Assembly (NCBI GenBank): GCA_006386115.1
Contig: VFIW01000170.1
Location: 1 to 62,464, forward strand
DNA length: 62,464 nt
Reading direction: 5' to 3'
Origin: Globisporangium splendens
Lineage: Eukaryota; Oomycota; Peronosporomycetes; Pythiales; Pythiaceae
Positions 21,166 through 29,699 of this stretch are shown here, piece after piece. The position numbers were made by a program, and so were the translations under genes. The notes beneath the pieces were generated by a model. The model saw only the letters and a list, made by a program, of their open reading frames with translations, did not search any database and had not been told where the DNA came from. Position 1 is the first letter of the stretch. Each line of letters starts with the position of its first letter.

Positions 21166-22386
21166 ATGTCCATGCCCCATCCTCTCCCCGAATTCGTCAA
21201 GGCTCCACGCCTATGCGAATGGAGCCAGCAGGCTCTCGTGCGTTTCGCCCGAGAGCGCAAGCAGTACGAGGAGAAGATGAAAGAGCGATGCCGCGTCACG
21301 GGCGAAGCCGAGAGTAACGTGACCAGTGGGTCAAAGTCGTCGCTCGAGCCTCGGATCCTCGATCACCTATCGCACTATGTCCTGAAGAAGGACGTTTTTG
21401 AAGTGAACGACGCGGACCTCCGGGGGCTTATCGACAAGAAGATTGGACGTGTGATGGACGACCACGTACCAGACATGGTGCCACTCTTTGCCGAGAATCT
21501 CAAGATGGACCTCCGGCAAGTAGACATAGAGGGGCGCATAGCGAAGTACTTCATGGAATTTGAGCGTCTTGTGGAGGAGAATGGCCTAACCTCGATGATG
21601 GGCCGTTGCTCGACACACATCGAAGCGGGGCGACAGCGAATGAAGGTCCGTTGTAAGATTCTGATCCAAAACGTGCAACCTGAGGTTTTGCGCGTTGAGA
21701 TCACGCGTCTCGCTGACTTGACCCACCGCAACATTGAGACTGACGACAGCGCACTCCACGACATGATTGTCGATCGGGCTACGCGGCAGCAGCGATACCA
21801 CCTCATCCAGTGTGAGGTGCGTGGCCAAGGAGGTAAAAAGCAGCGAGAGGCCGTTATTGAGGGCAAGGATACTTCGAGCAAAGGCAAGCCAAGGGCAATT
21901 CCAAAAGACAAGCAAAGGGAAATGCCGGCTGCGCCACGATCAGGGCGCTGGGTGTGCAAGGGTGAGCATTGGCTTCGTGACTGTCCGACTGCGACCGCAG
22001 TGCAGAAAGTGGAAGCAAAGCGCAAGATGACTGAAACCAGGGAACGCCGTGGTGACCGACTCAAGCGCGTGACCGAAGCTGCACCGACGCCTGTGTTTCG
22101 AACAGCCTTAGTGAATGGAATTCTCGAAGTGCCGTTCTGCTCTGACACAGGAGCGGACACCAACATCGTCGGACAGGCAATAGTGGATGAACTCGCGGGT
22201 CTCTCGGGTGAGCTCACAATAACTCCTGTGAGCCCACCATTGGAATTTCGGGTGGCCGGTGGTGCAATTATGCGCTGCGATGAGAAAATCTCGCTCAGTA
22301 TACGCATCAGCACGGCTGCAGGCCCACTACAGTTGCATGCCATCGAGTTTCTGATACTAGATGGCGAAGATGAACTTCTGGTGGGG
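21166..22386 (+). pseudogene. Retroelement gag + retropepsin fragment, cut by E1
   Basis: About 407 residues from the ATG at 21166 to the LTR boundary. The N-terminal two thirds look like a capsid/gag protein (Arg- and Glu-rich, helical). A degenerate zinc knuckle (WVCKGEHWLRDCP) lacks the second Cys. A retropepsin follows with the active site SDTGADTNIV, then a strand typical of the family (EFLILDGEDELLVG). The frame is then broken by the LTR of E1 at 22387; the few further codons to 22485 are LTR sequence. RT and later domains are missing, so this is a relic of a different LTR element from E1-E3. I cannot assign the family. Confidence 0.7.
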
Positions 22387-23037
22387 TGTAATGGGGCGCT
22401 GTTCACAACAGTCCCCAAAACACGGCACACACGCTTGTGCGACGAGGAAGCAATCCCGACTTGGAGGGAGAGAAGAACGACTTGAGGGCTTGAGAGAAAA
22501 TTTGCAACTGAATTAAAATGCTTATGGTTCCTGTCGCTACTTGTAAATGAACCCCAAGGGATCCTACACGTTCTATAACTAAAACCTAAACATACACAAT
22601 AAAACCTATGAATCTGATATATAAAACCTTGGGTACACTGAGGTTGAACCCACGAGATCTTCGATAAACTTGAACTTGAAGTCCCGTGGAAAACTCCCTG
22701 CAAAGTGATTGGCTACAGCCACTCACTTTAGGTGGCAGACACACGTCGGTCTCATCACCAGTGCAGTTTCCCAAGTAGGAACAATCACTCAGTACTTGAT
22801 TAGTACATGGATGTCATCACTCTGTACTGATTAGTACATGTGAACAACATTCTGCCCTGATCAGCACAGAGAGCGCTCGTGACGTCATGGGATGACGTCA
22901 CATGTGCATGTGGGGACTGTCGTACTGTAATCCCTTTGTTAATTGTCTCTCCACAATGCACACTGAAGGTGGTGTGCGGCACACTAGATCTGGGAACAGA
23001 TCCACCTTCATGTAATGGCTAGGTATAGCCCATTACA
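22387..23037 (-). repeat. 3' LTR of E1 (LTR-a)
   Basis: Begins TGTAATGGG and ends CCCATTACA (9-bp terminal inverted repeat). It contains a TTTATATATCAG TATA-like stretch, repeated GTACT-GATTAGTAC motifs (about 22795-22840) and two TGACGTCA palindromes at 22880-22887 and 22893-22900. Confidence 0.9.
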
Positions 23038-23054
23038 TCATCCCCTCCTTAAAG
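23038..23054 (-). promoter_or_regulatory. Polypurine tract of E1
   Basis: On the minus strand TTTAAGGAGGGGATGA abuts the 3' LTR; the same tract lies before the 3' LTRs of E2 and E3. It would prime plus-strand DNA synthesis. Confidence 0.75.
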
Positions 23055-23096
23055 CCAAAAGTACCTTGCGTACTTTTGCAGGCCTTTCGGAGCAGT

Positions 23097-23112
23097 TCAC
23101 TTTCCAATCGGC
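23097..23112 (+). promoter_or_regulatory. Antisense initiator-like promoter in E1
   Basis: TCACTTTCCAATCGGCC matches the oomycete initiator plus flanking element and ends just before the antisense ATG at 23114. The same sequence, with a better CAATT flank, precedes the antisense ATG of E2 (46017-46033). E3 has one mismatch. Confidence 0.55.
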
Positions 23113-23113
23113 C

Positions 23114-24181
23114 ATGAAGCGACCAAGTGACCAAGTAAACCGTGAAGAACGTCCGTCGTCCAAGCGACAGCAGACAGCTCCAGAACTCTTCGACGTATCC
23201 TCCATTCTGAAGAAGAAGGGGGATCTCGAGTTCTACAAGGAGCGGTTCTTCAGTTGGCGTCGGATCAACGATCGCGATGATCCGAACCAACCCATCGCAG
23301 CCCAGAGAGACTCATGGCGAACATTCGTTCGTCTTGAGAACGAGAACAAGATGGAGCGTCTTCTTCGTCGTGGCAATGCTCGTGCCCAAAGAAGAACTCC
23401 TGCTGACGACAGAGCGAATCCCAGCTCTGGTCGTCGTAGTGTCACCCCTGGCGACGCTACAAGTGGTTCTCGTAGCTGCGGACCACGTCGGGAACATCAG
23501 ACTCCATCGTCTGCCGTGGTTCCCACGTGTCCGAGCTCGGTGGATATCCACGCCACCGAACTCTGTAGAAGCGTTGAGGGTTCAACCGCTTCTTTCCTCG
23601 ACGATGAGTCGGTCGATCTTCGTGATCAACAATCGACTCAACCACCCAGCGATGATCTCCCTGAGAGTCTATCAATGGGGGTGGGGCTGAACGCGAAAAC
23701 GATTGAGCGACTCTGGAAGTGGAAGAGTGCTCATCGCGCTCAGATCGAGACACTGGAAGTTCGCGATGCGATCCTTTCGGATCGGTGCGAGAGCCTCGAG
23801 GACCAAGTGAAGGAGCAGGAGTCGCGGATCGACTCGCTGACCTTTGGTCCCGCTCAGTATCGGGCTTTGGAGTCCCGTTTCGAGCAACGGTTCGAGCAAG
23901 TCCAGGGCGAACTCGAGCGACTCCAAAAGGCTGAGAAGGCTCGTGAAATGCATCACGAACGTCTACTGCGCTCTGTGGAAGAGGCAGGGACGGCTCTTGA
24001 GGTACTCCGCAAGGAGTATAACTCGCGCCTTCTCGTGCTGGAAGCTGTGAAGGAGGAGTCCTTCGATGTGCTTCAGCGCCTTTACGCTGAGAAGAATCTC
24101 CAAAGCGATGAGCTGTTTGCTCTTCGCAATCAAGTGGAGAGTCTTCAAGATCAGCTTGATCGTTTGCGGAAGATCTCGTAG
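23114..24181 (+). CDS. Antisense coiled-coil protein of E1 (aORF)
   Basis: 355 residues, encoded opposite to E1 gag-pol. Residues 1-115 lie beyond the pol stop and overlap nothing; the rest is antisense to the pol linker and chromodomain. The N-terminus (MKRPSDQV, KRQQTAPELF, FYKERFFSWRR, RTFVRLENEN) is basic and conserved in E2 and E3. The middle is Ser/Pro/Arg-rich. The C-terminal 150 residues are a long heptad-bearing coiled coil (EQRFEQVQGELERLQKAEKA, then LRNQVESLQDQLDRL). The start is chosen at the Met conserved in all three elements, just after an initiator-like sequence. I recognise no family. Function is unknown; by analogy with antisense proteins of other retroelements (HTLV-1 HBZ, Ty1 antisense control) a regulatory role is possible but only inferred. 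Confidence 0.65.
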   Translation: MKRPSDQVNREERPSSKRQQTAPELFDVSSILKKKGDLEFYKERFFSWRRINDRDDPNQPIAAQRDSWRTFVRLENENKMERLLRRGNARAQRRTPADDRANPSSGRRSVTPGDATSGSRSCGPRREHQTPSSAVVPTCPSSVDIHATELCRSVEGSTASFLDDESVDLRDQQSTQPPSDDLPESLSMGVGLNAKTIERLWKWKSAHRAQIETLEVRDAILSDRCESLEDQVKEQESRIDSLTFGPAQYRALESRFEQRFEQVQGELERLQKAEKAREMHHERLLRSVEEAGTALEVLRKEYNSRLLVLEAVKEESFDVLQRLYAEKNLQSDELFALRNQVESLQDQLDRLRKIS

Positions 24182-27100
24182 GATCAGCTGATCCGCTTGG
24201 AAGGTAAGGCTTTAGTCTACCCACATAAAATGTAGGGTGTAGACGCATGCGTGTAGGTATGTCTAGCGTGTAGGCATCACCATTGCATTTAACTACCCTG
24301 AACGGTCCAATGAACCTTGGCAGAAGCTTCGAGCTTCCCAAGTTGGACACTGCATGTTCAGGCAGATTTGCCGCACTAAGCAATACAAGATCATTGATCT
24401 TATACACTTGCTTGTTCTTCCTTCCGCTCTTGTCTGCTTGTTCCTTTTGCAGATCCTGAGCCTTCGCGATTGCGTCTCGGACAAACCTCACAACGGCTTG
24501 TCTCCTCACAATAAAGTCATCGACTTGCTGTTCCTCACGACTTGTCATGTCGTCTAGAGGTTTCATCGAGTCAAAATTCGCTTTTAACTCTGTGACAGCA
24601 TTCAGGTCTGACTGTGGCTCCTTAGCCATAGTCCCTCCCCCACTTAAGGTAGAAACCTCTCCTACTAGTGACGCTGGCACTCGAGGGTGAATACCATAGT
24701 TCACACAAAATGGAGAGTGACCTGTCGAGACATGCGTGGAGTTGTTCAACGCAAACTCGGCAAGAGGGAGAAACTCACTCCACTCTTTGAAAGACGTCGC
24801 ATAACTGCGCAACACGTCTTCAAGGACACGATTCACTCGTTCAGTTTGACCATCCGTTTCAGGATGTGCCGCTGTTGACATGGACAACTTGGTGTCCAGA
24901 AGTCCGAACAGTGCACGCCAGAACTTGGACGTAAACCGAGTGTCACGGTCAGACACGATCTCAACTGGCAGGCCATGCAGACGGAATACGACGTCTACAA
25001 AGACCTTGGCCGTCATTTCGGCTGAGATCTTGTCCGAAACCGGCGCAAGATGGACCATCTTGCTGAATCGGTCCACAAACACAAGGATGCCATTGCGTCC
25101 GTGTTTGTCTCTTGGAAGTCCGAATATGAAATCCATACTCACAGACTTCCAACTGTCCGATGGGACAGCCAATGAACGAAGTGGTGCCTGAGTGGAACCA
25201 GAAGGTTTCACTCGTTGGCAGATCTCGCAAGTCCTCACATACTTGCGCACCCACTTGTACATGTGTGGCCAATAGTAATCCCGGGAAAGACTGAGAAACG
25301 TTTTCTCACGTCCGAGATGGCCACCCGAAGGACTGTCATGGTACTCGTACAAGAGTCGATGACGCAGACCTTCGTCGTTGGGAACAACAACCCTTGCTGT
25401 ATCCCCTTGTTCAACCGCGTAGTACAACAATCCATTGTGTACTCGGAAGCGGTGAACTCGCGACCTTGTTCGAGCAGGCAAGCTCTGCAGTGCTTTGTCC
25501 GAAGGGTCCTTGAAATACTTCAACAAGTCCTGACATGTTTCGTCAGACTTGTACCCTTCGACGATCTCTTCTCGCACTGTCGTCGTTGCTTGCACTGCGA
25601 TCGCTTGAACATCTTCACAGAGTCGACACGCTCCGTCCGTGTCTTCACTCTTGGACTTTGGATCATAGTCCGGACGTCTTGAAAGCGCATCGGCTAAGAT
25701 GTTCGTCTTGCCTGGCTTGTAGTGTACAACAAAGTTGTACTCTGCAAAGAAGGAGAACCATCTCGCCATTCTTTGCGATAAGTGAGGAGTCTTTACCGCT
25801 GTACGCAGCGACGCATGATCTGTGTAGATCGCAAAGCGCTCCTCGCCAAGCAGATACACACGGAACTTGACCAAAGAATACTTCATCGCCAGAAGTTCTT
25901 TGTCATGGACTGGGTAGTTCCGTTCTGCGGGTCGGAGTTGTCGTGACTGATACGACACAACTCGCTCATGACCCTCATCATCGTGTTGCATCAAGGCGCA
26001 ACCGATGGCATAGTCGCTTGCATCGCAAACCACATGAAAAGGCTTGTCGTGGTTTGCAATTGCCAGCACGGGAGCTTCTCGCAAACTCCTCTTGACTTCG
26101 GCAAACGCTGCTTGGTGGTCGCTGGACCACTCCCACTCAATGTCCTTCTTCAGGAGCTGTGTGAGGGGTTGCACCAACGCTGCATAATTGCGCGTGTACT
26201 TGTGCAAGTAGTTGGCCAAACCCAACCATTGTCGTAGCTGTTTGACATTCTGAGGCACAGGCCAATCGTCCATAGCTTTGACCTTCTCCGGATCAACTCG
26301 AACGCCATGCTTTCCCACAAAGCAGCCGAGAACGGGGATCTCTGGTGCAAAGAATATGCACTTCTTCAGGTTAGCGTAGAGCTTGTTCTCTCGCACATGC
26401 CCAGCCTTAGCACGTTGCGCAAAGAACTCGTCGATCGCAACGACTTGTCCTCTTGGCAACGGCCACTGCCGTGTGATACAATACTTCGTGCCAGGAAGTA
26501 TGTCAATCTCGTGACGAACGCCTCTATCGAATGGCAGTTCGTCCGGCACCTTGTCAGGGAATATGTCCTCATATTCCTTGACAAGTTCATACACGGGGTT
26601 CGTCTTGAGAGCGTCCCATGACTGCTCCTCGAACCTTTCCTTCCGTGTCTTCTCATCGAACACTTCAGCCTCCGTTGCTGATACTGTGTTGATGTCTTCT
26701 GCATCGTCAATATCGACGATCATGCAGACCTGCGAAATTTCGCCTTTCGCTAGGCTACGCTTCAGCGTCTTCTTGCTCATCCATGGCAAGGAAATCAACT
26801 CTTCGACTGAGCTTGGAGGATTTTCGACTTCAATGTGACGCATTACGTTGCTGTCACCATCTTCATTGTAGACCAAGACGTTCACGTATTCACTCGAAGT
26901 GACTCTTGCTTGGACACTTCCTTCGTCATCTTGACTTGTACCTTGATCAGGGGCACACGTTGCGCTTGCAACACTTGACGATAATTTCTTCTTTTTCTTG
27001 GTCGTCTTGTCTCGGGATGGCTCTTCGGCTCTTTTCCCATACGTTTCTTCCACGCACATCGCCTCATCCATGGGATCGATGGCAAAGGAGACAGTCTTTT

Positions 27101-27767
27101 TCTGGCGCCTGACTGCTCCACCTCCAGTAGTCTTCTTCAAGATGGGTACCGCTCGTGAACATGGGGGGCCATCGCACACCGCAATATCACGAGGGTCATC
27201 TGGGATCTCTTCGACAGATGTGTAAACCCACACCACTTCATCCGTTGTCACACAGCTCAAGTCAGCATCGTGTGACTTGTCAACGGAGATCTTCATCTTC
27301 ATCCAGTCAATGCTAGGTTGATAACGCTTCAACCATGGCATTCCCAGAATCAGATCAAACTTGTCATCGAGGTCGAGTAGAATAAACTCGTCTTCACCTC
27401 GGAAATCTTCACACTTGATTGCCAAGCGCACCACGCGCTTTGGCATCTTCACAGTTGACCCGTTGGCCAACCGGATAATCATCGTCTTCTCTTCATTCGC
27501 ATCAGGCATTGATACTTTATGCCTGACGATCACTTCATTTCGAACAAAGTTGTTCGACGCACCAGTGTCAACCAAAGCACGTAGAGGCGTTGCAATACCG
27601 TCTACATGAACTTTGAGAACGATCAAACTTGACGTTTGATTGACACTGTTCTCCCTCGTGGAAACTGCATGTGCATCATGCACATTGGGGCCAGAGTCCT
27701 GTGTTTCCACAAACACAGTCCTCTTTTCGAGCCCAGTAGGAGGCCCCGCCCCTACTGGTCGTTCCCG
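23457..27767 (-). CDS. E1 pol polyprotein (RT core deleted)
   Basis: Reached from gag by a -1 shift at 27773-27767. Domains in order: retropepsin (LVDTGASNNFV); a remnant RT (start EIDILPGTKYCITRQWPL, end ENKLYANLKKCIFF, then the connection); RNase H (FHVVCDASDYAIG, FAIYTDHASL); integrase zinc finger (HLGREKTFLSLSRDYYWPH, CEICQRVK) and catalytic core (MDFIFGLPRDKHG, FVDRFSK, HPETDGQTERVNR); a Pro/Ser-rich linker; and a chromodomain (WVVESIVDHEDRP, FYRVRWRGYPPSSDTWEP). About 154 residues of RT, including the YFDD catalytic motif present in E2 and E3, are missing between two copies of CTCTCGCA. The frame stays open, so the protein could be made but would lack polymerase activity. Confidence 0.85.
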   Translation of the reverse strand, partial: RERPVGAGPPTGLEKRTVFVETQDSGPNVHDAHAVSTRENSVNQTSSLIVLKVHVDGIATPLRALVDTGASNNFVRNEVIVRHKVSMPDANEEKTMIIRLANGSTVKMPKRVVRLAIKCEDFRGEDEFILLDLDDKFDLILGMPWLKRYQPSIDWMKMKISVDKSHDADLSCVTTDEVVWVYTSVEEIPDDPRDIAVCDGPPCSRAVPILKKTTGGGAVRRQKKTVSFAIDPMDEAMCVEETYGKRAEEPSRDKTTKKKKKLSSSVASATCAPDQGTSQDDEGSVQARVTSSEYVNVLVYNEDGDSNVMRHIEVENPPSSVEELISLPWMSKKTLKRSLAKGEISQVCMIVDIDDAEDINTVSATEAEVFDEKTRKERFEEQSWDALKTNPVYELVKEYEDIFPDKVPDELPFDRGVRHEIDILPGTKYCITRQWPLPRGQVVAIDEFFAQRAKAGHVRENKLYANLKKCIFFAPEIPVLGCFVGKHGVRVDPEKVKAMDDWPVPQNVKQLRQWLGLANYLHKYTRNYAALVQPLTQLLKKDIEWEWSSDHQAAFAEVKRSLREAPVLAIANHDKPFHVVCDASDYAIGCALMQHDDEGHERVVSYQSRQLRPAERNYPVHDKELLAMKYSLVKFRVYLLGEERFAIYTDHASLRTAVKTPHLSQRMARWFSFFAEYNFVVHYKPGKTNILADALSRRPDYDPKSKSEDTDGACRLCEDVQAIAVQATTTVREEIVEGYKSDETCQDLLKYFKDPSDKALQSLPARTRSRVHRFRVHNGLLYYAVEQGDTARVVVPNDEGLRHRLLYEYHDSPSGGHLGREKTFLSLSRDYYWPHMYKWVRKYVRTCEICQRVKPSGSTQAPLRSLAVPSDSWKSVSMDFIFGLPRDKHGRNGILVFVDRFSKMVHLAPVSDKISAEMTAKVFVDVVFRLHGLPVEIVSDRDTRFTSKFWRALFGLLDTKLSMSTAAHPETDGQTERVNRVLEDVLRSYATSFKEWSEFLPLAEFALNNSTHVSTGHSPFCVNYGIHPRVPASLVGEVSTLSGGGTMAKEPQSDLNAVTELKANFDSMKPLDDMTSREEQQVDDFIVRRQAVVRFVRDAIAKAQDLQKEQADKSGRKNKQVYKINDLVLLSAANLPEHAVSNLGSSKLLPRFIGPFRVVKCNGDAYTLDIPTRMRLHPTFYVGRLKPYLPSGSADPTRSSANDQADLEDSPLDCEEQTAHRFGDSSQRKGAEAHRRTPPSQLPAREGASYTPCGVPQEPSLPLPQSAVDVRDAFHEPSQPFGVARVRPGLARTVARNGTPKPDTERDQRSASRSATPAPSLGPRGSRTDPKGSHRELPVSRSERDEHSSTSRVAQSFSRSAPPPLIDSQGDHRWVVESIVDHEDRPTHRRGKKRLNPQRFYRVRWRGYPPSSDTWEPRQTMESDVPDVVRSYENHL

Positions 27768-27773
27768 TTTTTT
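27733..27773 (-). promoter_or_regulatory. -1 ribosomal frameshift signal, E1 gag-pol
   Basis: The slippery heptamer A AAA AAC (27773-27767) is in the gag frame. An 8-nt spacer follows, then a hairpin with arms 27758-27751 (CCAGTAGG) and 27740-27733 (CCTACTGG), extended by GGC/GCC with a GGG loop and one bulged base. The gag stop TAG is inside the 5' arm. See the E2 site for the compensatory change. Confidence 0.75.
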
Positions 27774-28807
27774 GAACGTTGGGAACGATCGAACCCACGG
27801 CCGCGACCGTAGTTGTTCGAGCGCGAACCCTGTGTCGTTTGCCGGTCAGGCAAGGACACTTTGCAGTTCCGAGCGAAGTGACCCGACTTCCCACAACGGA
27901 AACATTTTCCATCGTTGCGAGGACGTCCATTTCCAGGCGTGGAAATGTACGAGATGTCCATCGGCTCTGGGCCATCGTGCGCGACATTCGCTTGTCTTGG
28001 TGGCCTTGACGGAAACCCTTGGAACTTGGCTTGCTTGATGCTGAACTCTTCTTGCATCGCACGGCTGATGGCTTCGTCCAGCGTCTTGGGATACTCACGG
28101 AACAATTGGTTCCGGATTGGCCCGTCGTTCAGACCCGTCATGAACGTCACGACTTGCGTTGGAACGTCAATCGGCTCGTCCACGATGCTTGAGACCAGGA
28201 AGCGCGCTCGTTGTGCATACGAATGCAGATCGAAACGGCCTTGGCGGAGCTTGAGGAACTCGGCACGCGCACGGAACTCGCTCTGCGGTGGTTCAAACGC
28301 TGCCTTGAGCTCTGCCTTGAAGTCTTCGTAGCTGTAGAAGCAGTTTGGATCTGACAAACGCTTCCCATAAGCCCAGCTCTTTGCACGACCCGCAAGGTTG
28401 GACATCGCGAACAACACTCGCTGCATTGGGTCACGAAGTTGTCTTGCAGTGATAGCTGCATCCAACTCGACGAACCATCTCGAAAGAGGCTCGTTCTCTC
28501 CGCCACGATACGGAGAGACATCCAGCTTCAGCGGCACCGTCCTGAAGGACGAAACAGGGGTTGCGACCTGCTTTCGAGATTCAATAATCTCGTGGTGCAT
28601 GAAACTGACCGCGGCGTTCTTCTGGTCTTCAGGAGACGCCGATCGTAGCAGGCTGATTACAGTAGCCTCCCCGATGACGTTTCGCATCCGCTCCAGCGCC
28701 GACCACTCATAAGAAGACAAATGAGGAAAATACTCATTCGTCAACTCGACAGTTTCCGGTACTGCTGGACCGAGTGGCACATCTACTCCTTCCATGTTCT
28801 CAGACAT
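27752..28807 (-). CDS. E1 gag (capsid + CCHC nucleocapsid)
   Basis: 351 residues from the ATG at 28807 (MSENMEG; a second Met four codons on is the one conserved with E2). The central region (LDVSPYRGGENEPLSRWFVE, ARQLRDPMQRVLFAMSNLAG, EFLKLRQGRFDLHSYAQR) is the usual Ty3/gypsy capsid (retrotrans_gag) type. A CCHC zinc knuckle CFRCGKSGHFARNC binds RNA near the C-terminus, followed by a basic Gly/Arg/Ser tail. The frame ends at TAG 27754-27752, four codons after the slippery site. Intact, unlike pol. Confidence 0.9.
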   Translation of the reverse strand: MSENMEGVDVPLGPAVPETVELTNEYFPHLSSYEWSALERMRNVIGEATVISLLRSASPEDQKNAAVSFMHHEIIESRKQVATPVSSFRTVPLKLDVSPYRGGENEPLSRWFVELDAAITARQLRDPMQRVLFAMSNLAGRAKSWAYGKRLSDPNCFYSYEDFKAELKAAFEPPQSEFRARAEFLKLRQGRFDLHSYAQRARFLVSSIVDEPIDVPTQVVTFMTGLNDGPIRNQLFREYPKTLDEAISRAMQEEFSIKQAKFQGFPSRPPRQANVAHDGPEPMDISYISTPGNGRPRNDGKCFRCGKSGHFARNCKVSLPDRQTTQGSRSNNYGRGRGFDRSQRSKNGNDQ

Positions 28808-28891
28808 AGACGGATGTAGGTCTTGGACAGGAATGCGCGAAGTGCTCAAAGCCGCTTCGTCAAACCTTTCTTGACTTGGTCGCTGGAAGGA

Positions 28892-28909
28892 CCGCTCGAA
28901 GTGCTACCA
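28892..28909 (-). other. Primer-binding site of E1
   Basis: Two bases after the LTR the minus strand reads TGGTAGCACTTCGAGCGG, beginning TGG as expected for pairing with a tRNA CCA end. The first 13 bases are shared with E2 and E3. The tRNA species is not identified. Confidence 0.65.
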
Positions 28910-28911
28910 GG

Positions 28912-29560
28912 TGTAATGGGGCGCTGTTCACAACAGTCCCTTAAACACGGCACACACGCTTGTGCGACGAGGAAGCAATCCCGACTTGGAGGGAGAGAAG
29001 AAGACTTGAGGGCTTGGAGGAAAATTTGCAACTGAATTAAAATGCTTATGGTTCCTGTCGCTACTGTAAATGAACCCCAAGGGATCCTACAGGTTTTATA
29101 ACTAAAACCTAAACATACACAATAAAACCTATGAATCTGATATATAAAACCTTGGGTACACTGAGGTTGAACCCACGGGATCTTCGAGAAACTTGAACTT
29201 GAAGTCCCGTGGAAAATTCCCTGCAAAGTGATTGGCTACAGCCACTCACTTTAGGTGGCAGAGACACGTTGGTCTCATCACCAGTGCAGTTTCCCAAGTA
29301 GGAACCATCACTCAGTACTTGATTAGTACATGGATGTCATCACTCTGTACTGATTAGTACATGTGAACAACATTCTGCACTGATCAGCACAGAGAGCGCT
29401 CGTGACGTCATGGGATGACGTCACATGTGCATGTGGGGACTGTCGTACCGTAATCCCTTTGTTGTTTGTCTCTCCACAATGCACACTGAAGGTGGTGTGC
29501 GGCACACTAAATCTGGGAACAGATCCACCTTCATGTAATGGCTAGGTATAGCCCATTACA
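28912..29560 (-). repeat. 5' LTR of E1 (LTR-b)
   Basis: 649 bp, TGTAATGGG...CCCATTACA, same features as LTR-a, with several scattered differences from it. The right end abuts an internal LTR site of opposite orientation at 29561. Confidence 0.9.
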
Positions 29561-29699
29561 TAAGCATTTCAATTCAGTTGCAATTTTACCCTCAAGTACT
29601 CAAGTCATCTTCTCTCCCTCCAAGTCGGGAGATCGCTTCCTCGTCGCACAAGCGTGTGTGTCGTGTTTTGGGGACTGTTGTGAACAGCCCCCCATTACA
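29561..29699 (+). repeat. Partial LTR, opposite orientation
   Basis: 139 bp corresponding to the last part of the same LTR family, from TAAGCATTT to CCCCATTACA, in plus orientation. Its GGGAGATCGC and CTCAAGTACTCAAG variants match LTR-e (44780-45432) rather than LTR-a or -b. Confidence 0.85.

Larger units (their letters stand above)
22387..29560 (-). mobile_element. Ty3/gypsy chromovirus-type LTR retrotransposon E1
   Basis: LTRs at 22387-23037 and 28912-29560 bracket gag (28807-27752), pol (to 23457) and an antisense ORF (23114-24181). The minus-strand order gag, protease, RT, RNase H, integrase, chromodomain defines a Ty3/gypsy chromovirus. A primer-binding site follows the 5' LTR (28909 downwards, TGGTAGCACTTCG) and a purine tract (AAGGAGGGGATGA, 23038-23050) precedes the 3' LTR. 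The RT core has a 462-bp in-frame deletion, so the element cannot copy itself. No clean TSD: the flanks are TGGGG on the left and an inverted LTR piece on the right. Confidence 0.9.

Noticed and set aside
22387..23037. Short frames inside LTRs on both strands
   Set aside because: Present in each LTR copy because the LTRs are repeats; no domain, and frames break with small indels.
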